Notes: generated by a model not told the origin, from the sequence alone. DNA of 39,662 nt from an uncultured Clostridia bacterium (GCA_944388695.1 CALXJT010000010.1:1-39662), one strand, 5' to 3'. Shown: positions 31,273-39,493, counted from the first letter of the stretch. Made by a program: numbers and translations.

Positions 31273-31605
31273 TTTATTTTACCTCCTTTTGTGACTTTTT
31301 TAATGTAAAAAATTAATGTCTAATTTTATTATGAACTAAAAAAAATCATTTATGCAGTAAAATTCGTATAAATTAGTTAAAATTTGTAAAAAATAAAGAA
31401 TAGAAATTGTGTAATTTTAAAAGTAGATATGAGATTTTTAAAATAAATTTAGCTGATTAAGTGAATAAATAATTAAATGATTTACTAATTAGAGAATTGA
31501 GTAATTAAGTAATCAAATAATTAAATATTTAATTATTTAAAAAAATTAAAATAAAAAAATATATTGAATAAGTAAAAATTAGGCATTGAAAAAGATAGAA
31601 AGGAT
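31273..31605. other. AT-rich divergent intergenic region
   Basis: Contains the sigma-G-like promoter at 31327-31356 for the minus-strand gene. The part from 31380 to 31600 is low-complexity with many TAATTAA/ATTTAATT motifs and no clear gene, promoter or hairpin. Confidence 0.4.
31327..31356 (-). promoter_or_regulatory. Sigma-G-like promoter for the four-TM protein
   Basis: On the minus strand TGCATA (31356-31351), 17 bases, CATAATA (31333-31327). The -10 fits the Bacillus sigma-G consensus CATAMTA exactly and GCATA fits GMATR. The distance to the ATG is 54 bases. Confidence 0.5.
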
Positions 31606-32301
31606 ATGAAATTAAATATGCTAATTACTTTTTTTAGAGCGATTTTATTATATATATTTGTTTTGATAATAATGAGATTAATGGGAAAAAGAGAAATTGG
31701 TCAGTTACAACCATTTGAACTAGCTATTTCTATAATGATTGCAGATTTAGTAACAATTCCCATGGCTGACGTTGGAATACCAATATTTAATGGAATTATT
31801 CCGATTCTAGGATTATTACTTATGCATTTATTAATTTCGATATTAAATATCAAAAGTATAAAGATGAGAGAAATTATATGTGGAAAACCTAGAATATTAA
31901 TATATAGAGGAAAAATTGATGAAGAAGCATTAAGAAAAGAAAGATTTACAATAAATGAGTTACAGGAAAGATTAAGAGGAAATAATGTAATGAATTTAGC
32001 TGATGTTGAATATGCAATATTAGAGACTAGCGGTCAAGTTACAGTTATTCAGAAACCAGAAAAAAGAAATACAATTCCAGAAGATTTTAATATTATTCCA
32101 GAATATGAAGGAATTACTTATGATTTAGTTGTTGATGGAAGAGTAATGTATAAAAATTTAGAGAAAATAGGAAAAAATTATCAATGGTTACAAAGAGAAT
32201 TAGCCAAATTGAAAGTAAGACCTGAAGATGCATTAATAGTGCTAATAGATGGAAAAGGGGAGATATTTTGTCAGAAAAAACAGAAAAATAGAAAAAATTA
32301 A
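31606..32301 (+). CDS. YetF-like DUF421 membrane protein
   Basis: 231 residues. Three transmembrane helices occupy residues ~5-80 (ITFFRAILLYIFVLIIMRLMG, LAISIMIADLVTIPM, IIPILGLLLMHLLISIL). MGKREIGQLQPFELAISIMIADLVTIPM is the DUF421 signature. The soluble C-terminal domain has KPRILIYRGKIDEEALRKERFTINELQERLRGNNV and LADVEYAILETSGQVTVI, as in Bacillus YetF/YdfR-type proteins. Some relatives are made in spores and influence germinant access, but the molecular role is unsettled. AGAAAGGA lies very near the ATG at 31606; an in-frame ATG at 31618 is another possible start. The DUF4363 gene downstream is a frequent partner in Clostridia, suggesting a shared unit. Confidence 0.88.
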   Translation: MKLNMLITFFRAILLYIFVLIIMRLMGKREIGQLQPFELAISIMIADLVTIPMADVGIPIFNGIIPILGLLLMHLLISILNIKSIKMREIICGKPRILIYRGKIDEEALRKERFTINELQERLRGNNVMNLADVEYAILETSGQVTVIQKPEKRNTIPEDFNIIPEYEGITYDLVVDGRVMYKNLEKIGKNYQWLQRELAKLKVRPEDALIVLIDGKGEIFCQKKQKNRKN

Positions 32302-32421
32302 AAAGATAAGAAATATAAGAAATTTAGGAAATATAAGAGAGATAAGACAGATAAGAAATCTGATATGTTGGATAATTAAAATATATGAAGTTAAGGTGTG
32401 GGAAGAGAGGTATAGTCTAGA

Positions 32422-32817
32422 ATGAAAAAGGAATTGATAATTTGTGTAATTATCATTTTTACGATTATAGTTGGAAATATATTTACAGAATCATATACAT
32501 CTGATGCAGTTACTTTAATTTCTGATAATTTACATGAATTAAGAAATGATGTTATTTCAGATATAGAAAATGTTGATGCAGGAAAAGTTATGGAGAAAAC
32601 AAGATTAATAGAAGATAAATGGCATGAAGTATATTATATAATGGCTTATTTTATTGAGCATGAAGAATTAGAAAAAGTGGAGACAAGTTTGATAGCGATA
32701 GAAAGTTATATAGAAGCGGGAGAATATGGGGAGAGTGTTAGTAAAATTGATGAAAGTGTTTTTATATTAGAACATATAAAGAAGAAATATGAGGTGACTT
32801 TGCAAAATATTTTTTAA
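32422..32817 (+). CDS. DUF4363-like membrane-anchored protein
   Basis: 131 residues. A single N-terminal transmembrane segment (LIICVIIIFTIIVGNIFTE) anchors an extracytoplasmic helical domain rich in E, K and Y, with KWHEVYYIMAYFIEHEELEKVETSL as the most recognisable part; this resembles DUF4363. It commonly follows a DUF421 gene in Clostridia, as here (120 bases apart). The gap shows repetitive AGATAAGA sequence and no clear promoter, so cotranscription is likely. The ATG lies 11-13 bases after GAGAGG. Its stop is directly followed by a long palindromic repeat that also acts as terminator. Confidence 0.75.
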   Translation: MKKELIICVIIIFTIIVGNIFTESYTSDAVTLISDNLHELRNDVISDIENVDAGKVMEKTRLIEDKWHEVYYIMAYFIEHEELEKVETSLIAIESYIEAGEYGESVSKIDESVFILEHIKKKYEVTLQNIF

Positions 32818-32821
32818 TGGT

Positions 32822-32907
32822 GAACATTGGGGACACTCCATTTCGTTCGGATAGAGAAAAATTAAATTTTCTTTCTATCCGAACAAAATGGAGTGTCCCC
32901 AATGTTC
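32822..32907. repeat. Dispersed repeat family A, copy 3: 36-base-arm palindrome between convergent genes
   Basis: GAACATTGGGGACACTCCAT begins the left arm (32822-32857). The right arm (32872-32907) is its inverse complement over 36 positions with one mismatch and one G-T pair. The arms contain the same CACTCCATTT(C/T)GTTCGG core as at 12.6 and 22.0 kb. The plus strand continues into GAGTTTTTTATTTATTTTTT, so it can terminate the DUF4363 transcript; on the other strand it follows the Lon-like gene by only eight bases. Confidence 0.85.
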
Positions 32908-32914
32908 GAGTTTT

Positions 32915-35308
32915 TTATTTATTTTTTCCGTCACAAATTTGAGCATATTTTTTTAATTTTTCATATACTAAATAATTCACTGTACCTGCTGGGAAATGTC
33001 CACTTGAATCTTTTTTTCCTGCTGGTACACCTGTTAAAACCTCTATTCCTTCTTCTATTGTTGAAACAGAATAAATATGGAATAATTTATTATTAACGGC
33101 GTCTATAATTTCATCAGACAATTGTAAGTTATCAATATTTTGAACTGGAATCATTACACCATGTTCACCTGTCAAACCACGAGCTTTGCAAATTTGGAAG
33201 TATCCTTCTATTTTTTCATTTACTCCTCCAATAGGTTGTATTTGACCTTTTTGATTTACAGAGCCAGTTACAGCTATAGCTTGGTTTATTGGTATTCCAG
33301 AAAGGCTAGAAAGTAAGCCGTATAATTCTGTACTAGAAGCACTATCACCATCTACACCGTTATATAATTGTTCGAAACATATGCTTGCAGTTAAACATAA
33401 AGGAATATCTTGTGCAAACATTTCTCCTAAATATCCTGTTAGAATTAAAACACCTTTTGAATGTGATGGTCCAGAAATTTCAACTTCTCTTTCTATGTTT
33501 ACAATTCCATTTTGACCTGTATATGTGTTAACTGTTATTTTTGCTGGTTTTCCGAAAGTATAATCACCTATTGTCATTATTGTTAATCCATTTAAAGTAC
33601 CTACTTCATAACCTGTTGTATCAATTAAAAGTGAATGATTTTGTATCATTTCTAAATATTTTGTATCATATTTTTTAACACGATTAACTTGTTCTGATAA
33701 AGCTTTTTGTATAAATTCTTCAGTAACTATTTTTGATCTAGAAATTTTTGCCCATGTTGCAGCTTCTCCTACAATTTGTATTAAATCATCAAATCTTGTT
33801 GAAATTTTTGAGTGGCTTCCAGCAAGTTTTGAAGCATATTCAATTAAACGAGTCATAGCTTTTTTATCAAGATGTGGTAATTCTTCGTGCTCGCAAAAAC
33901 CGTGAATAATACAAGCTAATTTATTTAAGTTTTCTTTATTTATAGGAGCATCATCTTCAAATTCTACTTTTATTTTAAATAACTTTCTAAAATCAGAATC
34001 CATTGAGAGTAATGTTTGATATATACTACTACTTCCTATTAAAATTACTTTTAAGTTAAGAGGAATTGGTTCAGGTTTTAAAGAAATCATTGCCATTGTG
34101 GCACGTTGTTCATTTGCATTTTCTATTCCAATTTCTTTTACACGTAAAGCTTTTTTTAGTGATTCATAGCAAAGAGGATTTGAAAGTAAGTCTTTTGCTT
34201 GAAATATTATATATCCACCATTTGCTTGTTGTAATAGACCAGATTTTAACATTGTGTGGTCAGTTTTTAAAGCACCATAATAATTTTCATATTCAAGTAC
34301 ACCAAAAATATTATTATATGAATAGTTGGAATCCATAATTACAGGAGCACCTTCTTTGTTTGAATTGTCAACAAAAAGATTTATTCTATAATTTAAACAT
34401 GGGTCAGGTTTCTTCATATTAGGATTTGGCATATTTGATTGATTTTGTAATTTATCTTCTTCTAAAAAGTAAGATACATTTTTTAGTACATCTGTTTTTA
34501 CATCATTTAAAAATTTATTAATTTTTTTATTTCTTTTATATTTAGATTTTAAGAAATTTATATGCACATTTACAGTTAAAAGAGCGATATTTGATTGCCA
34601 TTCAGAAATTCTTTTATCAGATTGACGTTCTATTTCTTTAATTTGACCAATTACATTCATAATTTGTTCTTGAACAATTGTAGATTTGTTTTCATATTCT
34701 TGTTTTACAGCTTCATCTAATTTATCGAATTCTTCTTCTTCAACAATTTTTCCATCTACAACAGGCATCATGTATATACCATTTTGAGAAGCTTTTACTT
34801 GAAAATTGTATTTTAAAGCATCATCATTTAATTTATTTAATAAGGCAGTGCGTTTTTCTTCATATTCTTGTTTTATTAAAGCTTTTTCTTTTTCAAAATC
34901 ATCAGCATTAAAAGTCTTTTTTATATCTTTTTTAATTTCTTTAATAAATCCATCCATACTGTCTTTAAATTCTTTTCCTTGGCCAGCAGGTAGAGAAACA
35001 GCGATTGGTTCGTTTGGATTGTCAAAATTATAGATATAACACCAGTCATTTGGGACCTTCTTTTTGGCTGAAATTTTGTTTAAATAATTTTTAGTATACA
35101 TAGTTTTTCCAACACCACTTGGTCCTTCAATGTATAGGTTATATCCTTTAACATCAACTTGAATTCCAAATTCAAGGGCTTTGATACCTCTATCTTGGCC
35201 TATTCCGGATTGTATAGATTCTAGTTCTTCTGTTGTTTCAAAATTAAGCATATTTTCATCACATGAATATTTTAAATCTTTAACTGATAGTTCATTTTTT
35301 TTCTTCAT
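32915..35308 (-). CDS. LonC-type ATP-dependent protease (S16 family)
   Basis: 797 residues. Walker A GPSGVGKT is at 62-69 near the N-terminus, followed after a short AAA+ segment by a helical, coiled-coil-like insertion of ~200 residues (about 110-300), the layout of LonC/YcbZ-like proteins. There is no N-terminal substrate-recognition domain of classical Lon. GGYIIFQAKDLLSNPLCYESLKKALR and VILIGSSSIYQTLLSMDSDFRKLFKIKVEF form the second AAA part. The protease domain has the catalytic Ser in DGDSASSTELYGLLSSLSG and Lys in GGVNEKIEGYFQICK. GGAGG lies about nine bases before the ATG. The literature on LonC describes some members with ATP-independent activity; that cannot be judged here. It is the only gene in its unit. 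Confidence 0.88.
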   Translation of the reverse strand: MKKKNELSVKDLKYSCDENMLNFETTEELESIQSGIGQDRGIKALEFGIQVDVKGYNLYIEGPSGVGKTMYTKNYLNKISAKKKVPNDWCYIYNFDNPNEPIAVSLPAGQGKEFKDSMDGFIKEIKKDIKKTFNADDFEKEKALIKQEYEEKRTALLNKLNDDALKYNFQVKASQNGIYMMPVVDGKIVEEEEFDKLDEAVKQEYENKSTIVQEQIMNVIGQIKEIERQSDKRISEWQSNIALLTVNVHINFLKSKYKRNKKINKFLNDVKTDVLKNVSYFLEEDKLQNQSNMPNPNMKKPDPCLNYRINLFVDNSNKEGAPVIMDSNYSYNNIFGVLEYENYYGALKTDHTMLKSGLLQQANGGYIIFQAKDLLSNPLCYESLKKALRVKEIGIENANEQRATMAMISLKPEPIPLNLKVILIGSSSIYQTLLSMDSDFRKLFKIKVEFEDDAPINKENLNKLACIIHGFCEHEELPHLDKKAMTRLIEYASKLAGSHSKISTRFDDLIQIVGEAATWAKISRSKIVTEEFIQKALSEQVNRVKKYDTKYLEMIQNHSLLIDTTGYEVGTLNGLTIMTIGDYTFGKPAKITVNTYTGQNGIVNIEREVEISGPSHSKGVLILTGYLGEMFAQDIPLCLTASICFEQLYNGVDGDSASSTELYGLLSSLSGIPINQAIAVTGSVNQKGQIQPIGGVNEKIEGYFQICKARGLTGEHGVMIPVQNIDNLQLSDEIIDAVNNKLFHIYSVSTIEEGIEVLTGVPAGKKDSSGHFPAGTVNYLVYEKLKKYAQICDGKNK

Positions 35309-35370
35309 TCGTTTACCTCCAATTTTTATTTAAGTTTATTATTTCCATTTTCATTTGAAATATTAGTGTA

Positions 35371-35399
35371 ATTGTATATTAAAATTATTAAAATGTAAA
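35371..35399 (-). promoter_or_regulatory. Sigma-A-type promoter for the LonC-like gene
   Basis: On the minus strand TTTACA (35399-35394), 17 bases, TACAAT (35376-35371), about 63 bases before the ATG. Confidence 0.5.
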
Positions 35400-35485
35400 G
35401 TTTTTTTGAAAGTTTTATTTAAGATGATTAAATGAGCGAGAATGATAAAAAATGGATGATTGGGAATGGGTGATTTTGGTGATTA

Positions 35486-35618
35486 GGGACGGGTCCTTAT
35501 TGACCATTTCATTTACCATTTAAACTTTAATGGCTCGCTTGGACTTGTCCTCAATTGACTATCAGTCTCAAATTTTAAATTATAATGGCTAATGAGGACC
35601 CGTCCCCAATTGACCATT
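35486..35618 (+). repeat. Dispersed repeat family B: three units with ~55-base period
   Basis: Each unit has a GGACnnGTCC core followed by a T- or C-rich base and (A/T)ATTGAC(C/T)A: cores start at 35487, 35541 and 35596. Units 2 and 3 are preceded by AATGGCT. GGGACGGGTCCT (35486-35497) is the exact inverse of AGGACCCGTCCC (35595-35606), so the outer units can pair. They lie between the divergent LonC-like and TetR genes; 35400-35480 otherwise shows nothing. Confidence 0.65.
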
Positions 35619-35652
35619 TTTTGAACATACTGTACAAATAACATAAAAAGGC

Positions 35653-35681
35653 TTGCAATTATATATAATAAAATATATAAT
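35653..35681 (+). promoter_or_regulatory. Sigma-A-type promoter for the tetR-acyl-CoA synthetase unit
   Basis: TTGCAA, 17 bases, TATAAT, 37 bases before the ATG. The TATATA-rich spacer offers an imperfect palindrome where a TetR dimer might bind, but no clear operator is defined. Confidence 0.55.
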
Positions 35682-35718
35682 ATAGTCATTAAATATTCGT
35701 ATTGAAAGGATGTAAAAT

Positions 35719-36285
35719 ATGAATAAAACGAAAAGAAAAATTTTTGAAACATCTATGAAATTATTTGCAGAAAAAGGGTATGATGCTACGAGCATAGAGG
35801 AGATTACAGCAACTGTTGGAGTAGCAAAGGGAACTTTATATTATCATTTTTCTAGTAAAGAAGAAATTTTTAATTTTTTAATTGAAGAAGGAATGAAGTT
35901 ACTACAAAATAGTATTGATATTAAAACTGCCAAGTTATCAAATTATATTGATAAAATAAAGGCAATTGTATTAATACAAATAAAAATTGTTGCAAAATAT
36001 GAAGATTTAATTACTATTTTACTTAGTCAATTTTATGGAAATGAAGCTAGAAATCAGAAATGTCAAAAACATGTGTATGAATATATAAATAAAATAGAAG
36101 AAATAGTTCAGGAAGGAATTTCGAAGAAAGAGATAAAAGAAGGAAATACAAAAGTTATAGCATCAGAAATTTATGGATTAATAGGTTCTACATTAGTTTA
36201 TAAGTTGAGAAATGGTGAAATAGATACTATGAAATTATATAAAGAATTTGAAAATACTCTTATAGAAGGTTTAAAAGCAAATTAG
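35719..36285 (+). CDS. TetR family transcriptional regulator
   Basis: 188 residues. The N-terminal HTH is classical: KIFETSMKLFAEKGYDATSIEEITATVGVAKGTLYYHFSSKEEIFNFLIEEG (residues ~6-57). The remaining helices form a ligand-binding and dimerisation domain of ordinary size. Gene order places it directly ahead of an acyl-CoA synthetase with 61 bases between, without a clear terminator or new promoter. It therefore probably controls its own transcript and the synthetase, with a fatty acyl compound as a plausible effector (by analogy with FadR/FabR-type TetR proteins, not shown here). The ribosome site is GAAAGGA, about eight bases before the ATG. Confidence 0.93.
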   Translation: MNKTKRKIFETSMKLFAEKGYDATSIEEITATVGVAKGTLYYHFSSKEEIFNFLIEEGMKLLQNSIDIKTAKLSNYIDKIKAIVLIQIKIVAKYEDLITILLSQFYGNEARNQKCQKHVYEYINKIEEIVQEGISKKEIKEGNTKVIASEIYGLIGSTLVYKLRNGEIDTMKLYKEFENTLIEGLKAN

Positions 36286-36346
36286 TGAAATAGAAATCTT
36301 AAAGAACAAGTAAATTTATAAAATAAGATAGAAAGGATAGGGGATT

Positions 36347-38062
36347 ATGAGAGAGCCAATTTATAAAGTTGAAGAATATAGTGATCTTAAAGATATGTTA
36401 CAAAAAACAGGAGAAAAATATGGTGATAGACCAGCATATTTTTTCAGAACAGAAACACCAGGAAAATTTAGAGAGATAACACATAAAGAATTTAGAGAAC
36501 AGATTAATCAGCTAGGAACAAAATTAATAGACATGGGATTAAAAGATAAGAGAATAGCAGTTATAGGTGAAAATTGCTATGAATGGGGTGTTTGTTATTT
36601 AGCAGTTGTTACAGGAACAGGAGTAGTTGTTCCATTAGATAAAGCATTACCAAGTAATGAAATAGAAAGTTTAATTCTTCGTTCAGAAGTAGATGCAATT
36701 TTTTATACTTCAAAATATAATGATATAATGCAAGAAATAAAAAGTAAAGGAAATACAAATATAAAATATTTTATTTCTATGACAGAAAAAGAAAATACAG
36801 ATGATTATTATTCTTTAAATAATTTATTAGAAGAAGGTAAAGCATTATTAGAAAATGGAAATAGAGAATTTTTAGATGCTGAAATTGATCGTGAAAAAAT
36901 GTCAATAATGTTATTTACTTCAGGAACTACAGCAGTGTCAAAAGCTGTTATGCTTTCTCATAAAAATATAATAAGTAATTTATATGATATAGCATCTGTT
37001 ATAAAATTAGTTCCAGAAGATAGAATGTTATCATTTTTACCATTACATCATACATTTGAATCAACAGTAGGATTCTTATATCCAATTTCTGCAGGATGTT
37101 CAATTGCTTTTTGTGATGGAATACGTCATATAGGAGATAATATAAAAGAATTTGGAATAAGTGCAATGATTTCTGTACCAGCACTTTTTGAAGGAATGTA
37201 TAGAAAAGTACAAAAAACAATTCAAAAGCAAGGAAAGTGGGAGAAGGTAGAGAAAGGTATAAAAATTAGCAATTTCTTGAGAAAAATTGGTATAGATAAG
37301 AGACAAAAACTTTTTAAAGAAATTCATGAAGCTGTTGGATCTAATTTAAGATTAATGGTTGCAGGTGGTGCAGCTCTAGACCCAGAATATGAAAAAGGAT
37401 TTTTAGATTTAGGATTTACAATATATCAAGGATATGGATTAACAGAAACTTCACCTGTAGTTGCTGCAGAAGATGATAAATATCAAAGATTAGGTTCAAT
37501 TGGAAAAGCTTTTCCTAGTTTGGATGTAAAGATAGATGAGCCAAATGAAGAAGGAATAGGGGAATTATTGGTAAAAGGACCAACTGTAATGCTTGGATAC
37601 TATCAAAATGAAGAAGCTACAAAAGAAACTATAGAACCTGATGGATGGCTACATACAGGAGATTTGGCAAAGATTGATAAAGATGGTTATATTTATATAA
37701 CTGGTAGAAAGAAATTTGTAATTGTTCTAAAGAATGGAAAAAATATTTATCCAGAAGAATTAGAAACATTAATTAATAAGATTGAAGGAGTTAAAGAAAG
37801 TTTTGTTTATGGAAAGCTAGAAGATGATGGTGATTATAAAATTTGTGCAAAACTTGTATATGATGAGGCAATAATGAAAGAGGAATATGGTGTAGAGGGA
37901 GAAGAAAAAATTAGAGAAACTTTATTCTCTGAAGTAAAGAAAATAAATAAACAAATGCCACCATATAAATATATTAGAGATATTATTGTAACAGATAAAG
38001 ATTTAATAAAAACAACAACTCAAAAAATTAAAAGACATGAGGAGATAAAGACTATATTGTAA
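36347..38062 (+). CDS. AMP-forming long-chain acyl-CoA synthetase
   Basis: 571 residues of the ANL (adenylating) superfamily. Motif A3, IMLFTSGTTAVSKAVMLSHKN, begins near residue 185 and binds ATP. LSFLPLHHTFESTVGFLYPI follows, then VAGGAALDPEYEKGF, YQGYGLTETSPVVA (A5), GWLHTGDLAKIDKDGYIYITGRKKFVIVLKNGKNIYPEELE (A7-A8) and the C-terminal Lys in TTTQKIKRHE (A10). The length and motifs fit long-chain fatty acid activation more than acetyl-CoA synthetase. GRKKFVIVLKNGKNIYPEE is typical of bacterial long-chain acyl-CoA synthetases. AAAGGA lies about ten bases before the ATG. It may act in membrane lipid remodelling or fatty acid scavenging; no beta-oxidation genes are near. Confidence 0.9.
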   Translation: MREPIYKVEEYSDLKDMLQKTGEKYGDRPAYFFRTETPGKFREITHKEFREQINQLGTKLIDMGLKDKRIAVIGENCYEWGVCYLAVVTGTGVVVPLDKALPSNEIESLILRSEVDAIFYTSKYNDIMQEIKSKGNTNIKYFISMTEKENTDDYYSLNNLLEEGKALLENGNREFLDAEIDREKMSIMLFTSGTTAVSKAVMLSHKNIISNLYDIASVIKLVPEDRMLSFLPLHHTFESTVGFLYPISAGCSIAFCDGIRHIGDNIKEFGISAMISVPALFEGMYRKVQKTIQKQGKWEKVEKGIKISNFLRKIGIDKRQKLFKEIHEAVGSNLRLMVAGGAALDPEYEKGFLDLGFTIYQGYGLTETSPVVAAEDDKYQRLGSIGKAFPSLDVKIDEPNEEGIGELLVKGPTVMLGYYQNEEATKETIEPDGWLHTGDLAKIDKDGYIYITGRKKFVIVLKNGKNIYPEELETLINKIEGVKESFVYGKLEDDGDYKICAKLVYDEAIMKEEYGVEGEEKIRETLFSEVKKINKQMPPYKYIRDIIVTDKDLIKTTTQKIKRHEEIKTIL

Positions 38063-38105
38063 AAAATGATTTAAAAATTATAGATGAAAAATAATATAAT
38101 AATTT

Positions 38106-38153
38106 TGTAACATATATAGCTAAAATGTTACAAAAATGTTACAATTCTGTAAC
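38106..38153. promoter_or_regulatory. Cluster of TGTAAC/GTTACA half-sites
   Basis: TGTAAC at 38106, GTTACA at 38127 and 38138, TGTAAC at 38148; the last two form GTTACA-ATTC-TGTAAC (38138-38153). They sit between the acyl-CoA synthetase stop and its terminator. They may be a 3' UTR hairpin or a protein-binding array. Confidence 0.35.
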
Positions 38154-38167
38154 GAAAATGTAAACAA

Positions 38168-38196
38168 AAAAAACTGCAATTCTATTGTAGTTTTTT
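38168..38196 (+). terminator. Intrinsic terminator after the acyl-CoA synthetase gene
   Basis: AAAAAACTGCAA (38168-38179) pairs with TTGTAGTTTTTT (38185-38196) over twelve positions including one G-T; the T-tract completes a terminator. The -35 box of the next promoter is inside its right arm. Confidence 0.75.
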
Positions 38197-38213
38197 GTTT
38201 ATTAATGTATAAT
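38185..38213 (+). promoter_or_regulatory. Promoter overlapping the terminator, for the 38266 gene
   Basis: TTGTAG (38185-38190), 17 bases, TATAAT (38208-38213). The ribosome site AGGAGG is at 38251-38256. Confidence 0.5.
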
Positions 38214-38265
38214 TGTAATTGAAATACGAAAAAGCAATTCGCGTAGGATAAGGAGGTAGTTTACA

Positions 38266-39213
38266 TTGTCTAAAACTGGCATAGTAAACGTGAGAATGGT
38301 AATCACGGAAGAGAAAATATTATCAAATATAGATAAAGTACAAAAATTAATAAATCCAAAGAGTAAAAAGCAAATTGTACAATTAGAAGAGGATACATAT
38401 TTTAAAGATTTAGTAGAATCTATAAAAACATATTTAAACGAATATCCTAAAAAGAAAAATTTTCCTAGTAGTGTGTATAAAGCAGCTTACGGGTTAGTTG
38501 AATTTGCTACAAATCAATTCGAAGAAAATACAAAGAAAATAGAAGAATTAATTAGACAAAGAGAAGAAAATATATCATTAGCAGGACAATTAAAAGAACT
38601 ATTAGAGGTTGTAGATAATAAAGAGAAAGATTGGAAAGATCAAGTAAAATCAGCAGAAAATGATTTTCCAGAAGATATTATAGAGACATTAAATATCATA
38701 GGAAAATCTAAAGGTCAAAAATCTCAAAATTATCAAGATGCTATGAAATTAATCCATGCTAGAATAAATAATTTGGAATCTAATTTACATATAGAAATAG
38801 ATATGGAAAGAATAGAGGATCGTTCAAAAGCTTTAAGTTATATAGGTATAGAAGTTGCAGATGCATTAAAATCAATTCCAACACCTATAGAAGAACCACA
38901 AGAAGTTGTAGAACAACCTGTTCAAGAGCCAATAGTTGCTGAAAAAGTTTCTAGAAAAGAGAAAGCAAAAGTTTCAGCTGTTAAGGTTAATACAAATGTT
39001 CAAGATAAAGAAGTAGAAAATACAAAAGTAGAAACACCAAGTGTTAATGAAGCACAAGAACAATATGTTGCAGCAACAACATTTGAAAAGAAACCTTCTT
39101 TATGGCAAAGAATTAAAAATAGTAAAGTTGTTAGAGCTATAAGATTTGTTATGAAGATTAGAGTAGTATTAGATTATCCAGCACTTCCAGAAGGAAAAGG
39201 TGAAAATTATTAA
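38266..39213 (+). CDS. Unrecognised helical protein with Pro/Glu linker and basic C-terminus
   Basis: 315 residues, TTG start nine bases after a perfect AGGAGG. Residues ~1-200 are predicted helical with coiled-coil stretches (for example KIEELIRQREENISLAGQLKELLEVV), no signal peptide and no enzymatic motif that I recognise. Residues ~205-275 are a low-complexity linker rich in P, E, Q, V and K (EEPQEVVEQPVQEP). The C-terminal ~40 residues are basic and partly amphipathic (PSLWQRIKNSKVVRAIRFVMKIRVVLDYP), possibly a membrane-surface or partner-binding helix. It has its own promoter overlapping the upstream terminator and is monocistronic. Function is unknown; an envelope or division scaffold role would be guesswork. 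Confidence 0.75.
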   Translation: MSKTGIVNVRMVITEEKILSNIDKVQKLINPKSKKQIVQLEEDTYFKDLVESIKTYLNEYPKKKNFPSSVYKAAYGLVEFATNQFEENTKKIEELIRQREENISLAGQLKELLEVVDNKEKDWKDQVKSAENDFPEDIIETLNIIGKSKGQKSQNYQDAMKLIHARINNLESNLHIEIDMERIEDRSKALSYIGIEVADALKSIPTPIEEPQEVVEQPVQEPIVAEKVSRKEKAKVSAVKVNTNVQDKEVENTKVETPSVNEAQEQYVAATTFEKKPSLWQRIKNSKVVRAIRFVMKIRVVLDYPALPEGKGENY

Positions 39214-39222
39214 AAAAGCAAT

Positions 39223-39248
39223 GGGCAAAACTTTAAGTAGTTTTGCCT
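39223..39248 (+). terminator. Hairpin after the 38266 gene, probable terminator
   Basis: GGGCAAAACT (39223-39232) pairs with AGTTTTGCCT (39239-39248), ten positions including one G-T, six-base loop. Only a weak T-rich tail follows (ATAATCTTTATT). Confidence 0.55.
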
Positions 39249-39464
39249 ATAATCTTTATTATGATATACTAGAAATATGTTTTTTATTGTTAATATGTTT
39301 AAAATATTAGGATTTGTTAATTTGATTTTATCTTATTATGATTTTAAAATTTAATTTTTTAATGTACTGAATAGTGTATAGAAATTTGAATTTTTGAAAA
39401 TGGTAAATTGAAAAGTTAAATGCAATTTTTGAAAATGAAAATTTGAAAAATTTAAGAAAAAGTA
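39249..39464. other. AT-rich interval before the tRNA promoter
   Basis: No gene is seen. Several near-repeats of TTTTGAAAAT/GAAAATTTGAAAA occur at 39384-39451, giving weak direct repeats. Confidence 0.35.
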
Positions 39465-39493
39465 TTGACAAAAGTATGGAAAGGCATTATAAT
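39465..39493 (+). promoter_or_regulatory. Perfect consensus promoter for tRNA-Tyr
   Basis: TTGACA, 17 bases, TATAAT with no mismatch, as expected for a stable-RNA gene. A leader hairpin GTCACT-GG-AGTGAC (39501-39514) lies between it and the tRNA. Confidence 0.85.

Noticed and set aside
35513..35795. Minus-strand ORFs over the family B repeats and tetR promoter
   Set aside because: They cover repeat DNA and the tetR start, have no ribosome site, and their hydrophobic translation is typical of AT-rich non-coding DNA.
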